From the NCBI RefSeq assembly GCF_963422355.1, contig NC_085094.1, forward strand, positions 983,501 through 1,047,500: DNA of 64,000 nucleotides. The letters are read 5' to 3'. The position numbers were made by a program, and so were the translations under genes. This DNA comes from Corticium candelabrum. Lineage: Eukaryota; Porifera; Homoscleromorpha; Homosclerophorida; Plakinidae. Positions 1-12,188 of the stretch are shown here, in pieces. Under the pieces are notes generated by a model. That model ran no database searches. It saw nothing but the letters and a program-made list of their open reading frames with translations, and was not told the DNA's origin. How positions within the stretch are numbered: position 1 is the stretch's first letter; each line of letters begins with the position of its first letter.

Positions 1-486
1 TCTGACAGCTTGAATTTTCGGTGTGCGTGGCTGAGCGGCCGCGGTGTTGTTGCAAAAATCACTAGACATCTAGATCTAGAGGGTCGTCTTCAACAAAAAT
101 TTGATGCTCCAACGGGAATTTGTAAAGGAGAACGTGCATTGTCCATGACAGCGCGTCTGTTTGTCGGAAGAAGCGAGTGACCTGTAAGTACGCAAGTCTG
201 GAGACGCTTTGCACCTTTGTCTAGCTAGACGAATGCATTGGAAACCCTAGCTGAGACGAGTGGGTTGGGCTAAACCCTCTATGCAAACATTGTCACGTGA
301 CAAGATATGTGACTACAAACACCAGCTGAGAGTTTAGCACTGTAGTGTGCTTCTGTAGTAATTCATTACTAGGTATCCGGAAGTGGAATGTGCACAAACG
401 AAAGTTCGTTACGTGCATTAGTATGTCTGATAAAAACGCCTCATTTCAACAGCAGACTTACGGGAGTTACGACTAGACATTAGCTA

Positions 487-518
487 GTAGTCTCGCGTAC
501 CCAGCTACGCGAGACTAA
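487..518. repeat. short perfect hairpin
   Basis: Two arms reading TAGTCTCGCGTA and its reverse complement flank a 5-base spacer. The surrounding 480-660 has several TAACTACGCT-like words and no coding signal. This is probably a remnant of a foldback element. Confidence 0.5.
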
Positions 519-1130
519 TCATCTATGCCTACTACGCATGCGTAACTACTGTAACTACGCTCTGGTAGCCAAGGTCGCAACCTGTTTGGAGTTCGATAAC
601 TACGCTACGCTTAGCGGCTCTAACTACGCTTTAAGTAGGCGATAACCACGGCTAGTGTTCACATTGTACTCTAGATAGTTACTTGTGAACACGGCCATAG
701 TGTTGTACAGTACTGCACAGGGTTTGAGAATTCATCAAGGTGGCAATTGAATATTTTGTGAGTCAGAGAAGGACGATGATTTGTCTACTTTATCAGATAG
801 TAATACTATGGATACGTAGTGACTTTCTTGTGAGTCAACGAACGATTGTGATTCACCTTCAGTGGAGGATACAGGATTTTGAAAAGGGGTTTTCCTATAT
901 TTAAAAAAGTAGGCGTGTCACAAATGTTAAACAGATTTAAGTATTTTAAAATTCTATACAGTATCTACGTATACATTATAATGCTTTATTACTAATAAAA
1001 TTGAAAAAACTACAGCATTATTTGAACTGAAACATCATATATATTCCAAACTTTAAAATTACAACAATGATGCCAATATTATAATATCATAGTTATTCAG
1101 AAAGTATAAATAGAAGCTTTATCCGTCTAG

Positions 1131-3186
1131 GATGTAGTTGGTAAATGTTTGTACTAGCTCATTTAGCTTTGCTGGACTCTGTTGGAGTTCCTCACACCTG
1201 TCACGATTAATCTTCATAAGAGAGAGACCGCTAAGCCGATCAGATAGATCGATGGCACGTTTTAATAAGTTTCAGTTGACTGAAACTTCTCTCATTTTCA
1301 CATGACGCTAGAGGAATTGTCAATGCTATCCGTAAAAGAATATTTAAATTCGGAAAAGACGTCGCGTCACAAGCTTCCAAAGTACCTACAAGGTCCTTGG
1401 GCAAATTCGTAGGCTGTCGCTTCCATTTTCGCACAAAAGTACTGTACATGTACTCGTTTGGGAAAAGTGCAGGATGAGGTAAATCAAACTGTAGAAGTTA
1501 ACGGCCTTCAAAAAGATCTTCTGGAATTTTGACTTCATCATCTATACTTTGGCATTGATTTGGCAACAGATGTTGGAGTCCAATACCGTGTAACGGGCTA
1601 TCTAAGAACCTTTCTTTCAATAGAGACAATGCGTGGGATATAAATTCATGTCATGATAGAAAGTAATCCGGTAGTACTCTTCAGGACCAGTCATTTCAAC
1701 GTTGCTGCTATACACTTGTCGTGGATTGGCTCTTGGCTTTGACAATTCAAAGTTCTGTCCATATAGAGGTGTTTTCCAATTCTGTGGTCTCTTCAAAAAA
1801 ATTATACTCTTGATCTGAATAATATCCCGTAAAGCTCTTATATCGGCTATAACATCACAAACTAGAGTGCATGAATACGCACAGGAACACTTGAAGCCCG
1901 CATTTGTAGTCTTGCGCTCAAGCCTCGAAGCGCAGAAAAAAATTCAAGCAAAATTTGAAGCACAGTAAGAAAGAAGAGTGCTGCAGTTGGTAGAAAAACC
2001 CGCTTGCATTTGTAAACGTTTCTCCGTCCCACTTCCAATTGCCACTTTATAGCTTGAAGGCATGCGTGAACGGCAGGAAGCAGTTCAAAAAATACAGCAT
2101 ATGAATCGATGCGTTCAATCCAACGCGTTCGGCATGAGTTTTTTCAGTTTCTTTGCGGTAACGTTAGGGCAGACAAGATCGATGGCTCGTTCTAGATAGC
2201 GCTGTCTTTTGGCCGAAAATCTGAGAAATGGCAATTTCACCAATGCAAGATTTCGTGTTTCTAAATGCCTCAATTTTGCAAGTAGAAACTATTGCGAGAT
2301 TTAACCGATGTGAAGCACAGTGAACACAGATAGCCATTGGAGCTTGTTGTTGTATAATTGCCTTGCAACCAGACTTAGCACCAGCCATATCGGAGCCCCA
2401 TCATAGCATTGGCCGCGCATGTTAGCAACTGGCAAGTCCCAAGTCTCCAGAGTCTTTAAGATTGCGTCTGCAATTGCCTCACCAGTAATCATTTCCACTT
2501 CCAAAAGTCTGTAAAGACCTCTTTGACCTTTCCGTCACTAACGTATCGCAGTACCAGAGACAGCTGCTCCCTGTTCGCAATATCAGTCATCTCCGCCTCG
2601 TCCGCTATGACGGAGTAATACGTTGCTTTTTTTCACTTCGCTTATGATGTCAGACTGAATGCGGTTACCGACGACTTTTATCAGTTCGTTTTGAATGGCC
2701 TTTGATGTATAGCACGCATTCTTAGGAGCATGTTCAAGAGCAACTGCATGCAGTCTTCGGAAACGATGAATGTAGTTGTGGTACATCGGTACGTTTTAGC
2801 ACAATGTCACACTGGTCATCTGACTTAGTTAGTAATTACGTCTCTCACCTTCATGTTTGCCGTTTTTGCAAAAAATGACGTTATTTAGCCACTTTCGATT
2901 TCCGATTCTTTGAACTCATTGGATCCAATACAAGAGACCATGAACTTGGGTTGAATCTCCCTGACTTGTAGCTGTGGTGTAGATTACAGATTGCTTTGAA
3001 ATGCCAGACCAAAGCAAATGATACTGAACGCGATCCAGAGTGCTGTAATTTCTAGTGTAGACCGCATAAAAAGTGCATTTTCTATAGAGTAAATATTAGA
3101 ACTGCAATGTAGACTAGCGTATAGAAGAAGGGTCAGCAAAAGGGGTTTCCACGGAAACCACGGAAACCCCTCTGGACGCGCCACTG
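1131..3186 (-). mobile_element. decayed hAT transposon (ZMYM1/DUF4371-like transposase)
   Basis: Broken reading frames on the minus strand follow the order of a hAT transposase. Around 2790-2583 is an upstream part. At about 2504-2400 is a segment with GEAIADAILKTLETWDL and MRGQCYDGA, the 'RGQ.YDGA' stretch typical of DUF4371/ZMYM1-like proteins. At 2388-2164 is MAGAKSG...VHCASHRLNL. At 1640-1500 is ERFLDSPLHG. At 1449-1240 is the C-terminal dimerisation region (CENERSFSQLKLIKT). Stops and frame changes separate these, so it is a pseudogene. The 5' end near 3186 reads CAGTGGCGCGTCCAGAGGGG in minus orientation, a normal hAT-type terminal sequence. I did not find a convincing opposite terminus. 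The strand and family are secure; the exact ends are not. Confidence 0.8.
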
Positions 3187-3965
3187 ATCTTCTCCTTTTG
3201 ACTGCCTATAGTTCACTATCTATCTGTCGTCTGTTTTGTCTGAAAGTTCCATGAGAGTAGCCACCAGACAAGATCTCGGTGCTGCTTGCAAGCCTAACAA
3301 CTGTCCCGTCCCGCTCTCTATTCTCGTACTCCGTAGATCTAGGGCTTTCATCAAAATTTCTCTTTTCTTTCTCTTTTTGAGTACTTTCTTTTTTCGTTAT
3401 ATCCGGTATAACGGGTTTTTTGTTTTGGTGTTAGGAAGAGCTGTTCGTAACTTCCTACACATAATTATCTAGGAAGTTCTGCTGGACTGTACATACGTCA
3501 CTCGATCGATATCTCTACAAAGCCATCTAAGGATATCATTTGTCGCTTTCGTTAATTAACAAACTTCTTTAGAATATGACACACCATGCACTAGGTACAG
3601 ATATAAATTTTGCCGTATGCTGTTCGGAATATCTGTAGCACCGGGAATTTTTCAAATGAGATTGAATCAAGCATTAGAAATCCGACTGGTGTGAATATTA
3701 GAGCGGATGACATTTTTTGGTCGGCAAAGGCAGCACGCAGACGGAAGCAAATGCATGCAGATCACGACAAGAATCTAATCGCTCCTTTATAAGAGTAAAA
3801 GTACTAAACTGAACAAGAAAAAAGATGCTATTGAAAGAAAAAAGTCCGTTAGAACTTATACGGAACATATCATGACTGCAGATGGTGGCAGCGATTCTTC
3901 AAAGATCCAAGCTATTTCTGAAATGGGGTGTACTGTACCGCAAAATGTCAAAAGCGCGCGCGCGC

Positions 3966-4091
<126 letters not shown>

Positions 4092-4699
4092 ATAAACCCT
4101 AGCCATAACCAGCCCATCTCCAAAGATGATGGCATAAACGCGAAAAGAGCAAATCTCTACTCAGTTCATCTTTATCTAGACCAGTTTGTAAATAGGTACT
4201 AGTAATTAACATAGTCTAGACGTGTACAGCGTCCTGAATCCTTCAGTTCTCTTGTCAAACTGCTGCAGCCTGCTTCTTGCTAACCCAGCATCGTCCTACG
4301 CACCATAGACCATCGTTCTACCTTATTAATTAATTCTTTCCACGCTGGAGACCATACAACTTCTTTCCAAGCTGCGCCGCCATTTTCACATGGCTCCGTC
4401 TCCATCGCGGCGCTATAACTGGAAATAGCCGTTTAATCACGAAAATGAGTAGTATACGTTGCAAGCGATCGAAGCACTATACTATATACTTTACAGCGTG
4501 GGAGTAGCGCGGTTGTTCTTCGCAAAGAAACACGCCCTAGACGCTCGCTAATTATAGACGCTGGCTGCATGTGGCATCCCCGTCGACCTGAGATGGTCTA
4601 GAGTGATAATGGCGTTTGAAGATATCGCAGAAGCCAGAAAGGTGGTAGGCCGGAGAGGGTCAAAATCCTTCAAAGCCGACACGCCCAAAGGCTGCCCTG

Positions 4700-4817
<118 letters not shown>

Positions 4818-5877
4818 CAGTCTAGCTTCCTGACACAATAAGAAAGTGGACCATTCAATGATTGTATACCAGTACCTAAGCTTTGAATGTCACACAGGCT
4901 TGCAAAATTGCATTATTCCCATTCTGAACAGAAAAATTCGTTTGCTGTCCGCAGGACCCAATTGTAAACATGTCTTCTAGCCCAACTATCAGCTCCCTAC
5001 TAGCTAACAACTTTCCAAAAGTATATAAAAACATGCCTTTCATCAAACTGTCATAGTAGAACTGTTTGACAGTTAAATTTACCTCTTCTCAATCTGTAGT
5101 AATCCAAATTATTTTGATTTTGTATGCTTTTATATACAATATAGTACAATTTTAGGTATCTATAATTACTGCAACCATGATTGACAATTCTGTTACATAA
5201 TCAGCCAATTTAAATAAATAAGTCACCAAAAGCAAACTGTATCCTACACAAACACTGTATATACACGTATTGAAATATTCCTTCAACAATCCTCTTGTCT
5301 TATAATGAACAGACATCTGAAAAATGGAATGAAAGTAAGAGTTTGTTGCAACCAACATGTCATTACTAAAATTGCTCATAATTTTGGTTCCTGAACCCAC
5401 ATTAGAAATTAACTGGAATGCATTAGTATGTACACTATACTTCCATGCAAGCCCAATTTTAAATATGGCTTCTCTGTTTATAAATTTGCTCTTTGTCCTA
5501 AAAACTTTCACCTAAAAGTTATGACCTAGGTTGATTCACTTTGACTGACAGTGCTTACTACAGGCTGAAACAAATGCCAGTGTCTCTAAAATTCAAAGTT
5601 GAAAATATTTATTAATAGGCCGCTCAAACTACAAGCACCCTTGGCAATGAGTCAGTGTATGATACCTTATCAAATACAAACTAATTAATCGATTAATTGC
5701 CTTCTTGATAATGATTACTGCTTAATTAATTAGTTTACTATAATTTATTGATTGATCAATTGCTTGACAGATGAAGGACTGGTTATTGATTAGACAATAG
5801 ATTGATGTTAATGTTGCTTCACAATACAATTTGCATAACACTACACCTTCTGTTGCGTTTTCTTTGCTCCTTTCCTC

Positions 5878-5879
<2 letters not shown>

Positions 5880-5940
<61 letters not shown>

Positions 5941-5950
5941 CGCGTGTGTG
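5880..5950. repeat. (TG)n microsatellite
   Basis: TG repeat of about 56 bp followed by a mixed GCGTGTG tail. Confidence 0.97.
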
Positions 5951-6213
5951 CGTTTTTTCATGCATAGAGGAGCTATAGTGCATGTGTACATAGCACACAA
6001 GCTTGAAGCGAAGACTCTGACTGTTACGCTTGCTGCGCTATATGGTCATTATAAACTGCAGATATTATAATAATACAGCTTTCTCAAGGTACGTGCTCCA
6101 GTTTGTACAAAATTCATGTTAGAATATGAAGTTATATGTATGCATGTAGCACATTATAATGATGCTGATAAAATACTCTACGTAGCAATAAGTAGATCTA
6201 TCTTTCAACACAT

Positions 6214-8437
6214 TCATGTTGTCTTGACAATGTTATCTGGCTGACTGCGCATAATAAGAGATACTCGTCGAGATGGCGGCTCTGTTATCTTAAAAACAGA
6301 GTTGTTGCACTCTAATAAGATTTCATGAGTGAAATTATGTCTCAATTCATTCCTAAACGCAACACAACTTAATTTGTTTGTCACCATCATTATACGCTCG
6401 ATCAGTGTATGTAACGTCCATTCTATACTCTAATTCTAATTCAGTCTTAGAGTTCTTTGCAATTACCTAATAAAACCAGTTTGTGGTAAAATAGAAACTA
6501 AAACCCTAACCCTAGAATTAAATACACATTTTCAGAGGTAATATTCATTTCATTAATGAAGTTGAAAATTCCAAGAGGGCACTCATGACGTCCTGTTACC
6601 TTTAGCTAATGTAGTAAGTGGCACTACGCTTATAGCTTTGATAACTAGGTAACCATGGTTAGTTAACCCATTTGTTCATTAAAAACTACAAACAAGTGCA
6701 TTCGCAATAGTCTATCATGTACCGTAGCAATAATGTACCATCATGTAGCCTCAAACTTTTGGTTTGTAAGCATAACAGTATACATACAAGGCAGATTTTG
6801 AACTACATACCATCTTCCTCCTCCTTACCATGAAGTGATCCAAGTCTCGATATATCGTATATATACAGTAGTTACTGCACTAACATCAAGACTATATTAC
6901 TTTTCCTGTATGTAAACCTCATGCAAGATCACACCTTGAGCCATCCAAATCATATGAATAGCAGCAGAATTAAAATCAGCTACCATTAGACATGTGATTA
7001 CTGGTACTACAGAACGCTACGTTAAGCTTCACATGCACATTGCTTTGACATCTCAGTCTCATGCCCACGATTGGCTATAACCATGTTAACTATGTTAACT
7101 GCAATTTTCCAGTGCCTACCCATGGTTTGCCCAACATAGTAAAATAGTTAATGGGGTTTCTATCAACTTATGTAATGTCAATTCTTTTGAGATTGCAAGT
7201 GAAGACCAGCACACATGTTTGTAGCTGATAGTCATGACTACCAAGTGCCTCGTTACATGTATATGTGCATGACATAGCAAACAGCAAGTGAATGCTTACG
7301 GAATTAGAGTAACACACAACTCCCTACACTCTCTTTCAAATTGATTCAACCATAGAGATTCTATAGTGCATTCTGAGAAAAATGCAAATGGTTGCAAAGT
7401 GCTAACCAAGACTCAGGCTGTCAAATCGCTCATCTAACACTACCAGAAATCACACAACTTTCAATGTTCTTTCCAAACATGACACAACTCACAAAAAGAA
7501 TAAATGTGATGTTCTTCAAATATATTAATATCATTGCCTTATATGTAACAGATTTCAATAAACTAAAATTTAGTTTTAAATTTTAAACCTAATTGTAAAT
7601 CAATTAAATGGACGTTCCACACACGTATGTATTCACATTAATAGAACCAAACCTGATAATGTAAAGAGAACGAGGCAAAAGAAGTAATTCTATTTGTTGG
7701 GTTATGTCCTTTTCATGCTGTAATCGCATCACCCTGGTTGACAAGAGACTCAATCCAGCAATAGTAGAACCACAAAACTACACAGTAATCCAAAAATTAG
7801 ATATGTACAAGTGAGAAACACAGCAGTACTACTTTGTGACTATCAATGTGGGGCTTGATGTATCTACACATAAAAACAACTGAAATAGACCACTGAACAA
7901 AATTGAAACAAATCAAAACAAACCCATTATCAGCCAAATCGAGTACATGAACATTCAGTAAAGGATTTCCATCTGCCTGTGAAGAGAATATTTGTCGACT
8001 AAGACGACTAATGACGTTTTTGTTTGTGTCATTCCACGCTGTCTGAGACTTCTCTGTCTCTCTGAAACCATGGATTGCCTGTGCCATTACAAAGTATTAA
8101 GTATATTAATTAATATAATAGTATAGACTACCGATCTAGACAGAAGTGCAGCTGTTGCTATTGAAACTTCAAGGTATACATGCACCTTCAATTGTAGTGA
8201 TTCATAAGATGGAATCATGCAGTAAAACTGATTATTCGCGAACGCACTTACATCATCCCAGTGGTCGTATTCATACCGTTTCCTTCTCAGAGCTCTGTCC
8301 ACTTCAACCATTATTTCTCTCTCTTCATCGTGACTGCAAAATTCAGGTACCACTTCCAGGTGTTTCAACTCCTGGCCTGAAAGTATTAATTTCTTCAAGC
8401 TAAGAGATTTCGTGTAGACTAAGTCTACGTCATCCAA
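6214..8437 (-). CDS. ALKBH7: ALKBH7-like mitochondrial 2-oxoglutarate/Fe(II) dioxygenase
   Basis: Five exons on the minus strand: 8437-8252, 8078-7924, 7863-7833, 7777-7653 and 6352-6214. They join in frame (636 nt, 211 residues; human ALKBH7 has 221). Family landmarks are [55 protein letters not shown] and NFTHEILLE. The iron ligands would be H119 and D121 (in KPHIDS) and H175 (in THEIL). R195 in SRRVSLIMR fits the 2-oxoglutarate-binding arginine. In other animals this AlkB-family enzyme works in mitochondria, with roles in fatty-acid metabolism, necrosis and mitochondrial RNA demethylation. Exon 3 is only 31 nt. The start at 8437 gives no obvious targeting peptide, so a 5' exon could be missing. 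The gene lies head-to-head with PSME3IP1, 211 bp away. Confidence 0.93.
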
Positions 8438-8648
8438 GACGAGTTTACCAAACGCTGAAACGAAACATCAAACTGGCCAGATAGAAATTGAAAAATCTAC
8501 GTGTACAATGACCAGCAGCTAACATTTATTCACACAAACATGAGCAAACTTGTGAGCTAGTCGTCTTCTGAATGCAACGTTCATTGCGCAGTAACCTATC
8601 CGCTGTTTGCAATCTGGACACCGAGGTTATTAATATAAATATTGCAAA
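8438..8648. promoter_or_regulatory. putative bidirectional promoter (ALKBH7 / PSME3IP1)
   Basis: Only 211 bp separate the two divergent start codons. No TATA box stands out on either side. The shared-promoter idea is an inference from the spacing. Confidence 0.5.
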
Positions 8649-9889
8649 ATGGATACCGGACATATAAAATCTTTCGTCACTGAGACTGAGATAGAAGAGA
8701 GACGGAAAAGACGGCAGGAAGAATGGGAGAAAGTTCGTAATTCTGATGAACCAGAAAGTCAGCAGTTCATGATCATGCGTTGTCACTTCTACTTAAATTA
8801 CCTAACTAAGAAATTGCTTCTAGTTGTTACATACAATCTTTAGACATTACTAGGTGTGAGTCAATTAAGAATAATATGTGTGGAGTAAGTAACAAAAACA
8901 TTTAATTTTTAATATTAAACAACGTGGCTAGAATAGGTAAATAGTATTATACGATCCCAATTTGTTATCACTCCAAGGTTGTCCTGATGAGACTGATCAG
9001 TGGGATGGCAAGACGCTGTACCAGAGACTGCAAGAGGTAAAAGAAGCTAAAGATCTTGAGTTTGAAGAACAGTTTAAGTTCAGTGAGTGTCTCATGCAGC
9101 AACAGTTGTACCCTTTCTATTGTACCATTCCTATTGTCAATATCTTTCATGCTGATAGAAAATATGATCTACAAAGGTCTTGATGATGATGAAGCAAAGT
9201 TTCTATCTAACGTGTCACAACAAAGAGCAGAAGTTGACAGACAAAGACGAGAAACAGAAAAGAAGTTCCTAGAAGAATGCAGAGTATCCTTGAAGTGTAG
9301 TATATAAGTGTACACAATTTGGTAGGCAAACATTGAAGTTGCATTAGTACGGTTACAGCATGTATCGTATATATGCAATTGAAAGTTACTGTAATTTCTT
9401 CACTCTTCATGGGAAGCAATGGCATTAGCTGATCTTGAGAAGAAAACTGATTCATATGTTGAATTGACTACCATCCAACCAACCAATAGGAAATCACAGC
9501 AGTCTTTGTTGGTAGGAAGCATAAAAAGAAAAGGGTAAGTTGTACAGCTACCAATTGCTATGTCCAATGTAGTGGAGAAGAGAAATAATACTTTTGACTT
9601 TGTTTAATATTGTATTAATTGGTAATGTAAGAGTATAGATAGTGTTATAGCCAATAGTTTACCTAACGATGCTCTAATATTACAGCGAATACAGACAGTT
9701 CTTTTGACACAGACCCAAGCATGCACACACACGTAAACCTGAACTTCAGGTTTATGCACACAGTTGTATACCCTGCAGAACTGGAGGAGCACGGTCTGTA
9801 CTGCAACTGAAGTTTCAAGTGACCAGGCTGCTAGGCTGGCACACTCAACCTTTCACCATATTCAGCATGTGGATGACTGAAGTTGGCAT

Positions 9890-9967
<78 letters not shown>

Positions 9968-10810
9968 CAGTCAACTGTTTTCTGAGTATTTGAAATGTTT
10001 CAATGTTATGGTACAAGTGCAAACCAATTGCCATGTATCACAATATGATATATTAAAACAATCATTAATTATGATTACTAAGAAATATTGATTCTAAGAG
10101 GAAGTTTGCATATTTTGGGATTGGTAATAGTGAACTACTGTTATAGACCAACCAAGAGTACTTTCAAAGTCCATGTCCTTATAATTCTGTAGTAATGCCA
10201 TACCTTAGAAACAGAACATTGGGATTTGCTTAGAGCCATCACTCTTCTATAAAATGGTCAGCCTTGGAATTGAGTTGATTCAGTGGTGTAGGAAGATGTT
10301 CACGAGCAGGGGGTGTACCGTGGATGTCGTCATTAGTAAGCAAAAACTACCTCACTTGCCACATCATAAACAGATTTGCAAAAGTCACAGAAAATGTCAA
10401 TTTCTACACTGAGCGAGGGGTTTCATCCCCCATCCCCTGCTTCCTACACTGGTGGATTGTCAGACACCATCTGGCCACTTTATTTAGGAAATGGCTGGCA
10501 CCCCAATCAGTCATATCTCTCCAGCCAATTTTAGTGCACCTTCTTCATGATGTTTATTCCCGACGACTATCTTGTCTATTGCTTCATTAGCTGATATGGT
10601 GTCTCTTGTGTAGGAAATCCACAGACGTGGCCACTCAATCAGAAAATAAGAAACTATGCACAGAAGGTAAATGACAAGTTCTTTACTTGTCCCTTGAAAG
10701 GTGGTATTCACGTGTATTTAGATTATGTGGATAAAGAGCAAGAGAATGCATACAAAGGCTTAGCTGCACTTGTAGACTATGGAGATGACTCAAGTAGTGA
10801 TGAAGTGTAA
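8649..10810 (+). CDS. PSME3IP1: PSME3-interacting protein (FAM192A/NIP30 family)
   Basis: Six exons: 8649-8757, 8978-9082, 9159-9296, 9417-9534, 10614-10666 and 10701-10810. They add to 633 nt and 210 residues (human about 254). The first exons carry the conserved N-terminal NIP30 domain: a start followed by SFVTETEIEERRKRRQEEWE, then TLYQRLQEVKEAKDLEFEEQ, then MIYKGLDDDEAKFL and RQRRETEKKFLEE, largely charged helix. The protein ends with an acidic serine tail (YGDDSSSDEV). In vertebrates the homologue (PIP30) is a nuclear protein that binds the proteasome activator PA28gamma through its phosphorylated acidic C-terminal region; the tail here fits that role. The exon 3 donor was chosen to keep the frame with exon 4. 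Intron 4 holds a (CA)n tract and intron 5 is only 34 nt. Confidence 0.92.
9891..9966. repeat. (CA)n microsatellite in PSME3IP1 intron 4
   Basis: About 74 bp of pure CA repeat. Confidence 0.98.
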
Positions 10811-10920
10811 CTATGGATATACAAGTACATTTGTCATTATATAAATAGCAGTGTACTGTAGTGCGAGGGTAACTATACAAATAGCGACAAGTTCAGAGTT
10901 CAGAATTTTCTATCAGACGA

Positions 10921-11696
10921 TCACCACTGACTTGCTTCTTTATACCATTTCTCCTCCTCAGGAGTCATCACCAGTACCTGTTCCATACAAGCATTACAGA
11001 CAATGTACCTGCTATAGTTCACAGTATTGAACGACTGCTTACATGAGGCGGTGGTGGCATATTCCGCTCCCATTTGCTGCCATCTGGAGCCTCAGGGGCT
11101 AAATCGAAACCAATGAGTTCAGTTTAAATTAGTGGCTAATGAGAAATGTCCATGCCATGTCTGCAGGACCATGCCATGTCTGCAGGACCATGCCATGTCT
11201 AACACAGAAACAGCTAAAGAAGCGACAGAGGATGCCGCCCAATCTGCCTCTCCTAACAGCATATGCCAGCAATATGGACTAGACCACTAAATCATTAGCC
11301 ACTACATCATCTCAACTGACAGCTCACTACCTTATGCACTCAATAATTATTGAATTGAGGAGCACACTGTGCCCATTAATTATGAGAATCAAAAAGATGC
11401 CACGCCCACGCCTCTATAAACTTTCCCTTTCTTGGCAATGGCTAATCATCACTCTTACATGTGTACGGTTCTGGATGCTTGTACTTCTCAAACAGCATCT
11501 CTGCCTCCTCCACTAACGCCACTGCAGTACGAGCATTCGTTTCATTGCGATGTTCATCAAAACGAGCCCTCAATTTAACGGCTTCTTCCCTCCACACACT
11601 ACGGTCTATAGCCCAAGACAAAAGATGTTTCAAACAGCGACGATAGAGCCTTGTCACTCGTTGTCTGTGAGCAATTTGAAACGCCATTTTAACCAT
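10921..11696 (-). CDS. NDUFB9: NDUFB9-like complex I LYR subunit (B22)
   Basis: Three exons on the minus strand: 11696-11459, 11098-11043 and 10977-10921, in frame, 116 residues. The N-terminal half is a LYR-family helical protein: HRQRVTRLYRRCLKHLLSW, with LYR at the canonical place, then LRARFDEHRNE and FEKYKHPEPYT. After the HPEPY landmark comes APDGSKWERNMPPPP and a short end (EEEKWYKEASQW). NDUFB9 is an accessory subunit of mitochondrial complex I that binds acyl carrier protein. Vertebrate proteins are about 179 residues with a long C-terminal extension; this one stops early, as the shorter plant B22 subunits do, and shares their GGSK/PPP-type stretch. A start at 11687 (second Met) is also possible. 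Confidence 0.9.
11150..11201 (+). repeat. 19-bp tandem repeat in NDUFB9 intron 1
   Basis: About 2.7 copies of a unit containing CATGCCATGTCTGCAGGAC. Confidence 0.85.
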
Positions 11697-12188
11697 CGAC
11701 TGGTGTCCCGTATGTCCAGTCTTGCGGGCACAGCCTACAGTAGTTCCGGCGTTTAGGCAGTCGGCGTACCACGGCTATAGTATGTAGAGAGGGAGCATGT
11801 AGATTTTCGCATCGTCTTACTGCCAACGGAACGTGTCTTCCCCGTTCGGTAGGGATAGAAGCGTGGCACGGTGACAGTGCGTATCGTAGGAGTTACACGG
11901 TACTCTGTACGTATGGGTAAGCTGTACTGTACATATTTTATTAAAATTTCTACATTGCATTAAATTTGCTACTTGTAGTCGTATTCACAATTAGGGATTC
12001 TCCAAACCGGCGGTAAAAACAGTTCAACCGCGCGGTTTCATTACATGGTATGTAGAAGTGGGCACGACAATTACGCTAACTAGCTAATTACTTCTTTACT
12101 GTACTGTCCTTCTTCAAATAAGTAACTAATTCACTCGTGTGCAATAGCACAATGAAAATTGTTGACCTTAGACATGGCTTTGTTCTCA

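Noticed and set aside
5152-5511. 119-codon minus-strand open frame
   Set aside because: AT-rich, no domain, no conserved words and no supporting splice structure.
11334-11756. Plus-strand open frames opposite NDUFB9 exon 1
   Set aside because: Antisense shadows of a well supported exon.
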